Positions 18,895 to 28,285 are shown, counted from the stretch's first letter. The stretch: DNA of 64,000 bases from Rhizobium subbaraonis (GCF_900220975.1 NZ_OBQD01000006.1:248001-312000); one strand, 5' to 3'. Notes: generated from the sequence alone by a model not told the origin. Numbers and translations: made by a program.

Positions 18895-21259
18895 ACGCGC
18901 CTTTGTCCTCATTTTCCCGGTCGTTCTTGCAGGCTACGTACTGGCAGCCAGCCTTCTCTACTTCAGCCAGAGCCATTCCATTCTCGGCCTCGAGCGCGCC
19001 AGGCTCTGGCAGCAGCTTGGCCTTCTCGGAGCGGTTTTCGAAAACGATGTCACCAAAAACAAAAGCCTGATCTACTCGCTCGTCGAGGGCAACGCGGTAA
19101 GACTTTTCGTCAGCGAGCCGGACGCCAGCTATCGCAGCAACGCCATCGGCGTGCTGATGCAGAAGAACGTCAAATCGCTTTCGGAGGATGCGACGCGCTT
19201 CGTCTCCCTCGCCATCATCCGACCGCCGCTGTCGGTCGATTTCTACTACGAGAACAGCCAGGACCCGTTCGCCGAGATCCCGCAGGCGCAACTGCTGCAC
19301 GCGCGAAGCATGATCGACAGCCCGAAACTGTCGGGTTGGTCCTACATCGAGCCGGAAGGGACGTCCCCTCTCATCGTGCATTCACAGTTTCTCGATCCGC
19401 TGACGTTCAATCAGCCGGTCTCCAGCGCCAAGGACGGGTCGATCCTGATCCAGACGGCCGTGCTGCCGCGCCCGTTCCTCGACATGAAGAAGGCGCTCGA
19501 ACGGGAGTATGGCGCGAAGATCGAGATATCGAACCATCCGCTGACTGCCAAAGGCGCGCTGTCGGCCACGGTCAGGCTTGGCCCCTCGCTGCATGCCCGC
19601 CTGACACCACCGCCGGGCCACCTCGATGCCAAGCTCCTGAATCTGAAGCTTCTGCTTGCGGCCGGTGCTGTGGTCCTCAGCCTCTTCACCATCGGGATCG
19701 TGCTGGTCCTTGTCCGCCGCTTCATCACCAACCCGGTCGCGCGGCTGGACAAGCAGTTGATGGAGGTCATGTCCGGGCGGCGCAGGGAGCTTGCGCCGAG
19801 CGATGAGGCGGGAGAGATCGGCCGCCTGTCGGCAAACATGAAGCAGTTGCACGACAACGTCGTGGAATCCTTCGGCCTCGTGCAGAGCGCTTCATGGACC
19901 GACACGCTGACGGGCATCTCCAATCGCGAACACTTCAACGTCCGATCGAACCAGATGCTCGACGGCGCACGGCGGTCGGGGACGGGCTGCACGCTGCTGT
20001 TCATCGACGTGGACAACTTCAAGTTCGTCAACGACAAATACGGGCACAAGGTGGGCGACGAGCTTCTGAGAACGCTGGCGCCGCGGATCAACGCCATCGT
20101 CCGGTCGGTGACGGAGCGCCGCGAACTGCCCGAGGCGCTGGTGGCACGACTTTCCGGCGACGAATTCGCCATCATGGTACAGTCCAACCCGGCCGACGGC
20201 ACGATCACCGAAATATCGCGCTCCATCCTCGGCCTCTTCTCCGACGGATTCGAGATGCTGGAAAAGTCCTACCCCGTTACCGCCAGCATCGGCATCGCCA
20301 TCTTCCCCGACGACGCAGCCGACCTGCAGGAACTTCTGGCGAACGCCGATGCGGCGATGTACCAGGCCAAGGCGCAGGGCAAGAACGGTTCCGCCCGCTA
20401 CTCGCGCTCGCTGCACGAGAAGAGGACGCGCCAGCGCCAGATCGAGGAGGAACTGCAGACCATGCGCCCGGACGACGAGATGCATCTCGTCTACATGCCG
20501 ATCGTGGACGGTCGCGGCAAGGTTTCGGGTTGCGAGGCGCTGCTCCGCTGGACGTCGCCATTGCTTGGGCGGGTGACGCCGGACGAATTCATTCCGATCG
20601 CCGAGACCACGGGCCTGTTCAGCAAGATCGACAGCTGGGTCATCGACAAGGCCATGTCGCAATACGGGCAGATCAGGCGGCTCTTCGGTGCCGACACGGT
20701 ACTCTGCATCAACATCTCGTCTGCCGAACTCTACAACAAGTCGATCTCCGATCGCTTCTGCGACGGCCTGGTCCGCTACGGGATCGAGGCACGCTCCATC
20801 GAGATCGAGCTGACGGAGACATACGCCGTCAAGCTCGGCGATCTCTCACAGCGCAACATCGACATGCTGCGCAGCAAGGGTTTCCGCATTTCCATCGACG
20901 ACTTCGGCGCCGGCTACACCTCGGTCCAGCAGATCATCGACTATCCGGCCGAGACGATCAAACTGGACCGGGCGCTGGTCGAGAGCCTGACCAATGCCGC
21001 AGCGCTGCCCACCCTGCGCGCCGTCATCGCACTCTGCCATGCCCAGGATATGCAGGTCGTGGCCGAAGGGGTCGACACGCCCGAAAAGATGGCGCTTTTG
21101 GCCGCGGCGGGCTGCGACCTATACCAGGGCTACCTGATCAGCGAGCCACGGACGATCGACGACCTCGGCCTTTGGGCGATGCAGCGGCTGATCGAGCAGG
21201 CAAGGGAAAAGAGCCCTTCCAGCAAGACCGGAGCGGCTCGAAAAGCGTCGCAAGCCTGA
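18881..21259 (+). CDS. Membrane HAMP–GGDEF–EAL cyclic-di-GMP protein (MbaA-like)
   Basis: A 792-residue inner-membrane signalling protein. Segments: a first membrane helix (about 7-27), a periplasmic domain of about 220 residues, a second helix (about 252-278) and a HAMP linker (FITNPVARLDKQLM...). A GGDEF domain follows (about 335-500) with the altered signature SGDEF near 425, then an EAL domain (about 505-765). The EAL catalytic set looks intact: CEALLRW near 550, INISS, ELTET, IDDFGAGYTS, KLDR and AEGVDT. It should therefore degrade c-di-GMP, with uncertain cyclase activity. The GTG start overlaps the upstream binding-protein gene by 14 bases, indicating translational coupling. Confidence 0.92.
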   Translation: MTLGKRAFVLIFPVVLAGYVLAASLLYFSQSHSILGLERARLWQQLGLLGAVFENDVTKNKSLIYSLVEGNAVRLFVSEPDASYRSNAIGVLMQKNVKSLSEDATRFVSLAIIRPPLSVDFYYENSQDPFAEIPQAQLLHARSMIDSPKLSGWSYIEPEGTSPLIVHSQFLDPLTFNQPVSSAKDGSILIQTAVLPRPFLDMKKALEREYGAKIEISNHPLTAKGALSATVRLGPSLHARLTPPPGHLDAKLLNLKLLLAAGAVVLSLFTIGIVLVLVRRFITNPVARLDKQLMEVMSGRRRELAPSDEAGEIGRLSANMKQLHDNVVESFGLVQSASWTDTLTGISNREHFNVRSNQMLDGARRSGTGCTLLFIDVDNFKFVNDKYGHKVGDELLRTLAPRINAIVRSVTERRELPEALVARLSGDEFAIMVQSNPADGTITEISRSILGLFSDGFEMLEKSYPVTASIGIAIFPDDAADLQELLANADAAMYQAKAQGKNGSARYSRSLHEKRTRQRQIEEELQTMRPDDEMHLVYMPIVDGRGKVSGCEALLRWTSPLLGRVTPDEFIPIAETTGLFSKIDSWVIDKAMSQYGQIRRLFGADTVLCINISSAELYNKSISDRFCDGLVRYGIEARSIEIELTETYAVKLGDLSQRNIDMLRSKGFRISIDDFGAGYTSVQQIIDYPAETIKLDRALVESLTNAAALPTLRAVIALCHAQDMQVVAEGVDTPEKMALLAAAGCDLYQGYLISEPRTIDDLGLWAMQRLIEQAREKSPSSKTGAARKASQA

Positions 21260-21344
21260 GCGGCTTGCGCCTGCGACGTAACGGGCTTCGATAATCCGGG
21301 CGACCGCGCCCTGCCCCTCCCCGGGACCGGCGACAGCGGCAGGC

Positions 21345-22274
21345 TCAGTGTGGGAAGTCCAGCCCCATCTCGCGGAATCGCTCAGGGTCGTCTCCCCAGT
21401 TCTCACGCACCTTGACGAAGAGGAACAGGTGCACCGGCTGCTCGAGGATCTCCGACAGCTCCTTACGCGAAGCCATCGAGATCGCCTTGATCGCATCGCC
21501 GTTCTTTCCAAGCGCGATCTTCTTCTGGCTGTCGCGCTCGACGTAGATCACCTGCTCGATGCGCACCGAACCATCCTTGCGCTCCTCCCACTTCTCCGTC
21601 TCGACATGGGAAGAATAGGGCAGCTCCTGATGCAGGCGCAGGAACAGCTTCTCGCGGGTGATCTCAGCGGCGAGCTGGCGCATCGGCAGGTCGGAGATCT
21701 GGTCTTCTGGATAGTACCAGGGACCTTCGGGCAACGCCTTGGCGAGATAGTCCATGACATCGTCGCAGCCCGATCCGTTCAGCGCCGAGATCATGAAGGT
21801 ACGCTCGAACGGAACGACGTCGTTGGCAGCCTTCGCCAGCGTCAACAGCGTCTCCGGCGACACCTGGTCGACCTTGTTGAGCACGAGAATTTTCGGCTGG
21901 TGGACCTCTTTCAGTCCTTCCAGGATGGTCTCGGCGTCTCCCTTCAAACCGCGTTCGCTGTCGATCAGGAACATGATCACATCCGCATCCTTGGCTCCCC
22001 CCCAGGCGGAGGTGACCATGGCCCGGTCGAGCCGGCGGCGCGGCTTGAAAATGCCGGGCGTATCCATGAAGACGATCTGAGCGTTGTCGTGGATGGCGAT
22101 GCCACGCACGATCGCCCGCGTCGTCTGCACCTTGTGGCTGACGATCGAGACCTTGGCGCCGACGAGACGGTTGACCAGCGTCGACTTGCCGGCATTGGTG
22201 GCGCCGATCAGGGCGACGAAGCCGGAGTGGGTGGGAGCGCCGGCCTCGGCGGTTTCGTTTTCTTGTTCTGTCAT
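21345..22274 (-). CDS. era: GTPase Era
   Basis: Era is an essential GTPase that binds the 3' end of 16S rRNA and assists 30S ribosome assembly. The 309-residue protein has the P-loop GATNAGKS at about 24-31, the switch II DTPG near 74, and NKVD near 136 for guanine recognition. The C-terminal KH domain runs to the end (EQPVHLFLFVKVRENW). An ATG 11 codons upstream (22307) is in frame; neither start has a strong ribosome-binding site, and 22274 fits the family length better. It follows rnc by about 140 bases in the lepB-rnc-era group. Confidence 0.96.
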   Translation of the reverse strand: MTEQENETAEAGAPTHSGFVALIGATNAGKSTLVNRLVGAKVSIVSHKVQTTRAIVRGIAIHDNAQIVFMDTPGIFKPRRRLDRAMVTSAWGGAKDADVIMFLIDSERGLKGDAETILEGLKEVHQPKILVLNKVDQVSPETLLTLAKAANDVVPFERTFMISALNGSGCDDVMDYLAKALPEGPWYYPEDQISDLPMRQLAAEITREKLFLRLHQELPYSSHVETEKWEERKDGSVRIEQVIYVERDSQKKIALGKNGDAIKAISMASRKELSEILEQPVHLFLFVKVRENWGDDPERFREMGLDFPH

Positions 22275-22411
22275 GGCAAAGTCCGTTCTTTTCTGCGCCG
22301 CCGGCATGCATCATGCGCACAGGTCGCGGCGGCACTCAATTCATTTCGGATCGGTATTCATTTGGCGCTCTCGCCATCCGGATCGCGGCCGCACCGCTGG
22401 TCCGGCCGCTT

Positions 22412-23125
22412 TCACTCGGAAGGCTTCGGCCAGACGCCCTCGCGCTCCAGCACCCTGGTCGCCGCTACCTGCTCGGCCGCGCGCTTCGAACGCTCCGTTC
22501 CAGTCGCAGGTGCCACGCCCGCGATCTCCACCGTCACCGTGAAGCGCGGATCGTGATCCGGACCGGAGCGGTCGTCGATGCGATAGACGGGCGTTGTGGC
22601 AAAGTTGGCGTGCGCCCATTCCTGCAATTCGGTCTTGGCGTCGCGCCGTCCGCCATGCTCGCTTCTGGCGCGTTTCTGCCAGTTGCGCAGGATGAAGCCC
22701 CGCGCGGCCTCCAGGCCGCCGTCGAGATAGATCGCGGCGATCAGCGCTTCGACCACGTCCGCGCGCACATTCATCATCGGCTTTCCCGTGAGCTTCTTCA
22801 CGTCGGAGCCGGTGCGGATGAACTGGTGCAGGCCGAGATCGTCAGACACGCTGGCGCAGCTCTCGGCGCTGACAAGCTGGTTCAGGCGCACGGAAAGCTC
22901 GCCCTCGCTCGCCTCGCGGAACGTCTGGAACAGCATTTCGGCAACGCACAGGCCCAGCACGCGGTCGCCGAGAAACTCCAGCCGTTCGTAGTTACTTCCC
23001 TTGGCGGGGCGCGCACTGGCATGGGTGATCGCCCGGTCGAGGCGTTCCTTGTTGGTGAAGGCGTATCCGATCGCGGCCTCGAGACGGCCGCGATTTTCCT
23101 CGTTCAACGGCTTGGCCGATTTCAT
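22412..23125 (-). CDS. rnc: Ribonuclease III
   Basis: RNase III cleaves double-stranded RNA in rRNA precursors and regulatory RNAs. The 237-residue enzyme carries the signature ERLEFLGDRVLGL at about 47-59 with catalytic acidic residues, a second acidic cluster in DVVEALIAAIYLDGG, and a C-terminal double-stranded RNA binding domain starting DAKTELQEWAH. The start at 23125 overlaps the lepB stop by four bases (ATGA), which decides it over the upstream in-frame codons inside lepB and indicates coupled translation. Confidence 0.96.
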   Translation of the reverse strand: MKSAKPLNEENRGRLEAAIGYAFTNKERLDRAITHASARPAKGSNYERLEFLGDRVLGLCVAEMLFQTFREASEGELSVRLNQLVSAESCASVSDDLGLHQFIRTGSDVKKLTGKPMMNVRADVVEALIAAIYLDGGLEAARGFILRNWQKRARSEHGGRRDAKTELQEWAHANFATTPVYRIDDRSGPDHDPRFTVTVEIAGVAPATGTERSKRAAEQVAATRVLEREGVWPKPSE

Positions 23126-23892
23126 TCTACAACCTTGAAGAGGCGATCCCAGCGCAGGTTGGTGGGCCACTTCCAGATTTCACGGAAAGCGGTGTCATTG
23201 CCGAGCGAGAAGAAGATCAGGCTGGCACGGCCGATCAGGTTCTCCGCAGGCACGAAGCCCACGTCGAAGCGGCTGTCGGCGGAATTATCGCGGTTGTCGC
23301 CCATCATGAAATAGTGGCCCTCGGGAACGAGGAACTCGCGCGTGTTGTCGCCGATGGTGCCGATGCGCGTATCCAGCGTGTCGAACGATACGCCGTTGTC
23401 GAACGTCTCGCGGAAGACGGGGATGTTCTCGCCGGTGTCATACTGGCCGTCCGCGCGGAAGAAGCCGTCTGGCTGACGCGGAACCGGCTTGTCGTTGATG
23501 TAGAGGACGCTGTCGCGCACCTGCACGCGATCGCCGGGAAGGCCTACGACCCGCTTGATGTAGTCGATATCGGGATTCGGCGGAAAGCGGAAGACGACGA
23601 TGTCGCCACGCTCCGGCTCGCTTGCGAAGATGCGGCCCGAAAACAGGTCGGGCGAAAAGGGCAGCGAGTACTTCGAATAGCCGTAGGAAAACTTGTTGAC
23701 GAAAAGGTAGTCGCCGACGAGCAGGGTCGGCATCATCGAGCCGGACGGGATGGTGAACGGTTGGAACAGGACGGTGCGAATGACGACCGCGAGCAGGAGC
23801 GCCTGTATGATGACCTTGACGTTTTCCCACAGGCCGCTCTCAGCCTTTTTAGTCTTCTCTGTCACGCCTGATTTGTCCTCTTGTGCAACCAT
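23122..23892 (-). CDS. lepB: Signal peptidase I
   Basis: The type I leader peptidase releases exported proteins from the inner membrane. The 256-residue protein has an N-terminal membrane helix (about 24-46), then the nucleophile Ser52 in IPSGSMMPTL, the general-base Lys113 in DYIKRVVGLPGD, and the downstream box MGDNRDNSADSR. Length and motif order match the family. It is third in the run DUF2062–acpS–lepB–rnc–era and is coupled to rnc by a four-base overlap. Confidence 0.96.
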   Translation of the reverse strand: MVAQEDKSGVTEKTKKAESGLWENVKVIIQALLLAVVIRTVLFQPFTIPSGSMMPTLLVGDYLFVNKFSYGYSKYSLPFSPDLFSGRIFASEPERGDIVVFRFPPNPDIDYIKRVVGLPGDRVQVRDSVLYINDKPVPRQPDGFFRADGQYDTGENIPVFRETFDNGVSFDTLDTRIGTIGDNTREFLVPEGHYFMMGDNRDNSADSRFDVGFVPAENLIGRASLIFFSLGNDTAFREIWKWPTNLRWDRLFKVVE

Positions 23893-23969
23893 GACGCCCT
23901 CTTAGCGCAAGTTCGAATGAATTGAAATCGCAGGCGTGAAAATGCCGCAAGCACCGGCCGGCGCCCGGC

Positions 23970-24380
23970 CTATCGCGCCGGCGATACGGGCAACGCCTCG
24001 ATGATGACGAATGCCTGCGCAAGAGGGAAATCGTCCGTGATGGTGATGTGGATGAGTGCTTCATGCCCCGGCGGCGTCATCGCCTTCAGGCGCTCCCCCG
24101 CCCCGCCGGTGAGCTTCATCGTCGGCTTGCCGCCTGGAAGATTGACGACGCCCATGTCCTTCCAGAAGACGCCCTGCGCCAGCCCGGTCCCCAGCGCCTT
24201 TGAACAGGCTTCCTTGGCGGCAAAGCGCTTGGCGTAGGAGGCGGCGCGATTCTTGCGGCCATCCGATTTCCGCCGCTCGATCTCGGTGAAGCAGCGCTGC
24301 GTGAAGCGCTCGCCGAAGCGTTCCAGCGACTTTTCCACGCGCCTGATGTCGATGAGGTCGCTGCCGATGCCGATGATCAT
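23970..24380 (-). CDS. acpS: Holo-[acyl-carrier-protein] synthase
   Basis: AcpS transfers 4'-phosphopantetheine from CoA to acyl carrier protein, activating fatty-acid synthesis. The 136-residue product has the standard opening GIGSDLIDI with the metal-ligand Asp8 and the motif [14 protein letters not shown] with Glu57. AGGATTG lies before the ATG. It sits 77 bases upstream of lepB and 50 bases downstream of the DUF2062 gene, all on the same strand, fitting one transcript. Confidence 0.96.
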   Translation of the reverse strand: MIIGIGSDLIDIRRVEKSLERFGERFTQRCFTEIERRKSDGRKNRAASYAKRFAAKEACSKALGTGLAQGVFWKDMGVVNLPGGKPTMKLTGGAGERLKAMTPPGHEALIHITITDDFPLAQAFVIIEALPVSPAR

Positions 24381-24430
24381 GTTTCAATCCTGTCTATAAC
24401 GAGCCCTTTGCGAGCGGCCGACGGCCGACA

Positions 24431-25003
24431 TCAGACCGTCGGCGGCGTCAAAACGCGGGCGCTCTGCTCCACGAGGCGCTGCGACCGCCGCCGCTGGAAG
24501 ACCCGCACGGCGACCAGCGTCGCGCCGTACGCGAAGACCGCGACTGGCAGGCCGAGCGCGAATGACCCGACGAGCATCGGCTTGAGTACCGGCGCCCACA
24601 GATCGGCGAACTTCAGATGTTCGAAAAGGTGGCGCAGGTCAATTGGCCCGCCGCTGTGTTCCGAGGTCAGACCCAGCATCCACTCCCCGAGCCTGAACGT
24701 ACCGGCCCATATGAACGGAAGTGTCAGCGGATTGGCGAACGTGGTCGCAAGCGCTGCGGCGACCAGGTTTCCCGAGAGCAGATAGCTCACCAGCACGGCA
24801 AGGATCACATGAAGCCCGAGAAAGGGCGTGAACGCGCTCAGCATCCCAATGGCGACGCCGGTGGCAATCGCATGCGGCGTGGCCGACAAACGCAAGATTC
24901 GCTTGCCGAGATAACGGAACGGCCGGCTCAAGCCCTTGCGGGGCCAGAAGAACTCTCGGACCCGATCACGCCAGGTCGCGGGCTTGCGGCGTCTGAACAA
25001 CAT
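24431..25003 (-). CDS. DUF2062 family membrane protein
   Basis: A 190-residue protein of the DUF2062 family, whose function is not established. After a basic N-terminus (MLFRRRKPATWRDRVREFF) come hydrophobic segments including ATGVAIGMLSAFTPFLGLH, the conserved core of this family, LAVLVSYLLSGN and FANPLTLPFIWAGTF. A last membrane helix lies near 150-172, before a basic tail. The position directly upstream of acpS and lepB suggests joint transcription with envelope and lipid genes, but no role can be read from that. Confidence 0.85.
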   Translation of the reverse strand: MLFRRRKPATWRDRVREFFWPRKGLSRPFRYLGKRILRLSATPHAIATGVAIGMLSAFTPFLGLHVILAVLVSYLLSGNLVAAALATTFANPLTLPFIWAGTFRLGEWMLGLTSEHSGGPIDLRHLFEHLKFADLWAPVLKPMLVGSFALGLPVAVFAYGATLVAVRVFQRRRSQRLVEQSARVLTPPTV

Positions 25004-25108
25004 GGCTCAGACATAGCCGATCGCTTGGTGGCTTTTCAATGGCTGTCGGCCGCCACGAGCCACAAGGTGGCGCAAACGTTTCGCTGCGCCACAGGGCGGC
25101 ATTTCTGC

Positions 25109-25261
25109 TTAGTAGTGCTTGCGGAACAGGCCGCGGTCGATCTGACGCTGGCGATACTCGAGATCGATGCGATCGATCGCGCTGTTCAGATAGGCTGCCT
25201 CGCGTTCGGCAGCGGTCGGTACGCGCAGGGCGCGGGTGAAATTCCTGATTTGCTTGAACAT
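25109..25261 (-). CDS. DUF3563 small protein
   Basis: A 50-residue protein, MFKQIRNFTRALRVPT at its start and ending GLFRKHY. The middle AAEREAAYLNSAIDRIDLEY resembles the DUF3563 family of short proteins found in Hyphomicrobiales and other proteobacteria. It is predicted to be helical and charged, with no signal peptide. An AAGGG lies about eight bases upstream of the ATG. It lies between rsh and the DUF2062 gene on the same strand. Function unknown; recognition rests on the AEREAAYLN...D-x-x-DLE pattern. Confidence 0.75.
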   Translation of the reverse strand: MFKQIRNFTRALRVPTAAEREAAYLNSAIDRIDLEYRQRQIDRGLFRKHY

Positions 25262-25475
25262 CGGTTAAACCCTTGTCTGGTTCGACCTCCCGAGAGCAAA
25301 GATAGTAAAATCCGCGCGAACAACCAGCGTTACTAATGTACCCCAGCCATGCACAAACCGCATATCGCGTCGGTCAAAAATTAGGCATCTGTGCAATTTT
25401 CAGGGCAAGCGCCGGCAAAACTGCATGGAGCCGCCGGATTTCGGCCGACTTTGACCGGGCTATCCCGATAGCACC

Positions 25476-27698
25476 TCAGCTAAAGACGCGGCTGACGGTG
25501 GAAACGCAGGGCAGTTCCTTCAGCTGGCCGATAATCTGGTTCAGCTGGCGCAGGTCCCAGACCTCCAGGTCCATCTGGACTTCGGTGAAATCAGCGGCCA
25601 CCCGGTTCATAGTGAGCGAGCGGATGTTGACGTCGCCGGTCGCCAGCACCTGCGTCACCTCCGCCAGAGACCCCGGTTCGTTCAGCTCGTTGAGCACGAT
25701 CCGGGCCATGAAGCGGGTGTTGTTCGCCTCGTCCAGATCCCAGCGCACGTCGATCCAGCGCTCCGGTTCGTCGTCGAACTTCTGAAGCGCGGGCGACTGG
25801 ATCGGATAGATGGTGATGCCCTTGTCGAGCTCCATGATGCCGACGATGCGGTCTCCCGGCACGGCGCCGCCGGCGGAGAAATGGACCTCGGCATTGCCGG
25901 AGAGACCGCGGATGGGCAGCGCCTCGGGGCCGGCGGCCATCATGGCGTCCAGCTGCGCCTTGGACTTGCCGGGCAGCTTGAAGACCATGCCCGATGCGCT
26001 GCGCATCGGGAACCAGCCCTCCTCCTGATTGGGCTTCACGGTTACACGCTCGTCCTGATGGTCCGGGTGGACGGCGCGCAGCACGTCGAGCGAAGAAAGT
26101 TCGCCGCGGCCGACGGCTGCAATCGCATCCTCGACCTCCTTCTGGCCGAGCCGGTGCAGGACCGGCTTCAGCGCATCGCGCGAAAACGACTTGCCGGCGC
26201 GATCGAATGTGCGCTCGATGATGCGGTAACCGAGGCCGGCATACTGCTTGCGCACGGCAGCACGCGTCGCACGCCGAATGGCGGCGCGCGCCTTGCCGGT
26301 GACGACAATCTCCTCCCAGGCCGGCGGCGGCACCTGGATGCCGGAGCGGATGATCTCCACCTCGTCGCCGTTGTTGAGGCGGGTGACGAGCGGCATGATG
26401 CGGCCGTTGATCTTGGCGCCGACGCAGGTGTCGCCGATATTGGTGTGGACGGCATAGGCGAAATCGATCGGCGTCGCCCCGCGCGGCAGGGCGATCAGCT
26501 GCCCCTTCGGCGTGAAGCAGAACACCTGGTCCTGGAAAAGTTCGAGCTTGGTATGCTCGAGGAATTCCTCCGGATTGTCGCCTTCGGCCAGCGACTCGAT
26601 CGTGCGCCGCAGCATCGCATAGGCGTTGGAGGGAGCCGCCTTCTCGCCGTTGGGGACCGGTTCCTTGTCCTTGTAGAGCGAATGGGCGGCAATACCGTAC
26701 TCGGCGATCTCGTGCATGCGGCGCGTGCGGATCTGCAGCTCGATGCGCTGGCGGGACGGACCGATGATGGTGGTGTGGATCGACTGGTAGTCGTTCTGCT
26801 TCGGGGTGGAGATGTAGTCCTTGAAGCGCCCCGGCACGACCCGCCAGCGCGTGTGGACGATGCCGAGCGCGCGGTAGCAGGAGGGCACGTCATCGACGAG
26901 GATGCGGAAGGCATAGACATCCGACAACTGCTCGAACGACAGCGACTTTGACTGCATCTTGCGGAAGACCGAATAGGGCTTCTTCTGCCGCCCCTTGACG
27001 ATCGCGGTCGCAAGGCCGTTCGCGACGAGCAGCTCGCCCAGTTCCGCCTCGATCTTGCGGATCAGGCCCTCGTTGCGCTGCGACATCTCGGCCAGCTTGC
27101 GGGTGACCGTCTCGTAGGCTTCAGGATTGATATGCCGGAAAGCGAGGTCTTCGAGTTCCTCGCGCATGTCCTGCATGCCCATGCGGCCGGCGAGCGGCGC
27201 ATAGATGTCCATCGTCTCTTCGGAAATACGCGCCCTCTTCTCGGCCGTCATGTGGTCGAGCGTGCGCATGTTGTGCAGCCTGTCGGCCAGCTTGACGAGC
27301 AGGACGCGCACGTCGTCCGAAATCGCCAGCAACAGCTTTCGCAGGTTTTCCGCCTGCTTGGCCTTCTTGGAAACGAGGTCGAGCTTCTTGATCTTGGTCA
27401 GGCCTTCGACCAGCCGGCCGATGTCCTCGCCGAACAGCTCGTCGATCTCGGCGCGGGTTGCCGTCGTATCCTCGATCGTGTCGTGCAGCAGGGCGACCGC
27501 GATGGTGGATTCGTCGAGTCGCATCTCGGTGAGGATCGCCGCCACTTCCAGCGGGTGGGAGATGTATGGGTCGCCGCTCGCCCTCTTCTGCTGCCCATGC
27601 TTCTGCATGGCATAGACATAGGCCTTGTTCAGCAGGGCCTCGTTCGCATCGGGCTTGTATTTCTGAACCCGCTCGACGAGTTCATATTGGCGCATCAT
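25476..27698 (-). CDS. rsh: Bifunctional (p)ppGpp synthetase/hydrolase
   Basis: The single Rsh (RelA/SpoT homologue) expected in rhizobia makes and degrades the alarmone (p)ppGpp. In 740 residues the order is: HD hydrolase domain with His48 and the HD pair at 72-73 (LLHDTIEDT), then the synthetase domain with GRFKDYIST near 288-296. The RxKD form is that of bifunctional enzymes. TGS (about 398-450) and a C-terminal ACT domain (about 660-740) follow. The start at MMRQYELVERV is preferred over an open frame 52 codons longer. A terminator lies between rpoZ and this gene, so it probably has its own promoter at 27700-27815. Confidence 0.95.
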   Translation of the reverse strand: MMRQYELVERVQKYKPDANEALLNKAYVYAMQKHGQQKRASGDPYISHPLEVAAILTEMRLDESTIAVALLHDTIEDTTATRAEIDELFGEDIGRLVEGLTKIKKLDLVSKKAKQAENLRKLLLAISDDVRVLLVKLADRLHNMRTLDHMTAEKRARISEETMDIYAPLAGRMGMQDMREELEDLAFRHINPEAYETVTRKLAEMSQRNEGLIRKIEAELGELLVANGLATAIVKGRQKKPYSVFRKMQSKSLSFEQLSDVYAFRILVDDVPSCYRALGIVHTRWRVVPGRFKDYISTPKQNDYQSIHTTIIGPSRQRIELQIRTRRMHEIAEYGIAAHSLYKDKEPVPNGEKAAPSNAYAMLRRTIESLAEGDNPEEFLEHTKLELFQDQVFCFTPKGQLIALPRGATPIDFAYAVHTNIGDTCVGAKINGRIMPLVTRLNNGDEVEIIRSGIQVPPPAWEEIVVTGKARAAIRRATRAAVRKQYAGLGYRIIERTFDRAGKSFSRDALKPVLHRLGQKEVEDAIAAVGRGELSSLDVLRAVHPDHQDERVTVKPNQEEGWFPMRSASGMVFKLPGKSKAQLDAMMAAGPEALPIRGLSGNAEVHFSAGGAVPGDRIVGIMELDKGITIYPIQSPALQKFDDEPERWIDVRWDLDEANNTRFMARIVLNELNEPGSLAEVTQVLATGDVNIRSLTMNRVAADFTEVQMDLEVWDLRQLNQIIGQLKELPCVSTVSRVFS

Positions 27699-27820
27699 CC
27701 GGCGGCTGCTCCCACTGCGCCGTCCGCCCGGCCGGGCGCAAATGAGCGCAGTTACATCTTCAAACGGCTCATTCCGGTCGGAGTCGATCACCGTTCCGGA
27801 ACACAGGCGGGCAACGAAAA

Positions 27821-27848
27821 AGTGCGCCGATCGAGAAGACGGCGCACT
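27821..27848 (-). terminator. Rho-independent terminator of rpoZ
   Basis: On the minus strand AGTGCGCCG pairs perfectly with CGGCGCACT over a ten-base loop and is followed at once by TTTTT (27816-27820). It begins 36 bases past the rpoZ stop. This is a strong intrinsic terminator and separates rpoZ from rsh transcription. Confidence 0.85.
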
Positions 27849-27883
27849 GCACAACTCTTATATATGCGACGGCGCGTGCGCCA

Positions 27884-28285
27884 TCAATAATCGTCGCTCT
27901 TCTCCGGCGGGACAAGACCTTCGATACCGGCGAGCAGCTCTTCTTCCGACATGCGGTCGAAGGTGACGACTTCCGGCTGGTCTTCGTCTTCCTCGGCGAG
28001 AACGAAGCCTGCTTCCTCGGTGACGAGCGAGGCCGCATCGGGCTCGGGCTCGTCCACTTCGACATGCTTCTGCAGCGAGTGGATCAGGTCTTCCTTCAGG
28101 TCGCCCGGCGACAGCGTCTCGTCAGCAATCTCGCGCAGCGCGACTACGGGGTTCTTGTCGTTGTCGCGGTCGACGGTGATCGATGCGCCCTGCGAAATGA
28201 GGCGCGCGCGGTGGCTTGCGAGAAGAACCAGCTCGAAGCGGTTGTCTACCTTGTCAATGCAGTCTTCAACGGTGACACGGGCCAT
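27884..28285 (-). CDS. rpoZ: RNA polymerase omega subunit
   Basis: Omega helps assemble and stabilise RNA polymerase and is part of a ppGpp site in some proteobacteria. The 133-residue product opens [20 protein letters not shown], the family signature, followed by [13 protein letters not shown]. The long acidic C-terminal half (rich in Glu and Asp, ending PPEKSDDY) is typical of alphaproteobacterial omega. AAGGACAGGC lies before the ATG at 28285. The neighbour downstream is rsh, and the pairing of rpoZ with the ppGpp enzyme is common in bacteria. Confidence 0.95.
   Translation of the reverse strand: MARVTVEDCIDKVDNRFELVLLASHRARLISQGASITVDRDNDKNPVVALREIADETLSPGDLKEDLIHSLQKHVEVDEPEPDAASLVTEEAGFVLAEEDEDQPEVVTFDRMSEEELLAGIEGLVPPEKSDDY

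Noticed and set aside
21249-21269. Hairpin CGCAAGC/GCTTGCG at the end of the GGDEF–EAL gene
   Set aside because: The stem is seven bases, overlaps the stop codon and has no T-run; too weak to call a terminator.
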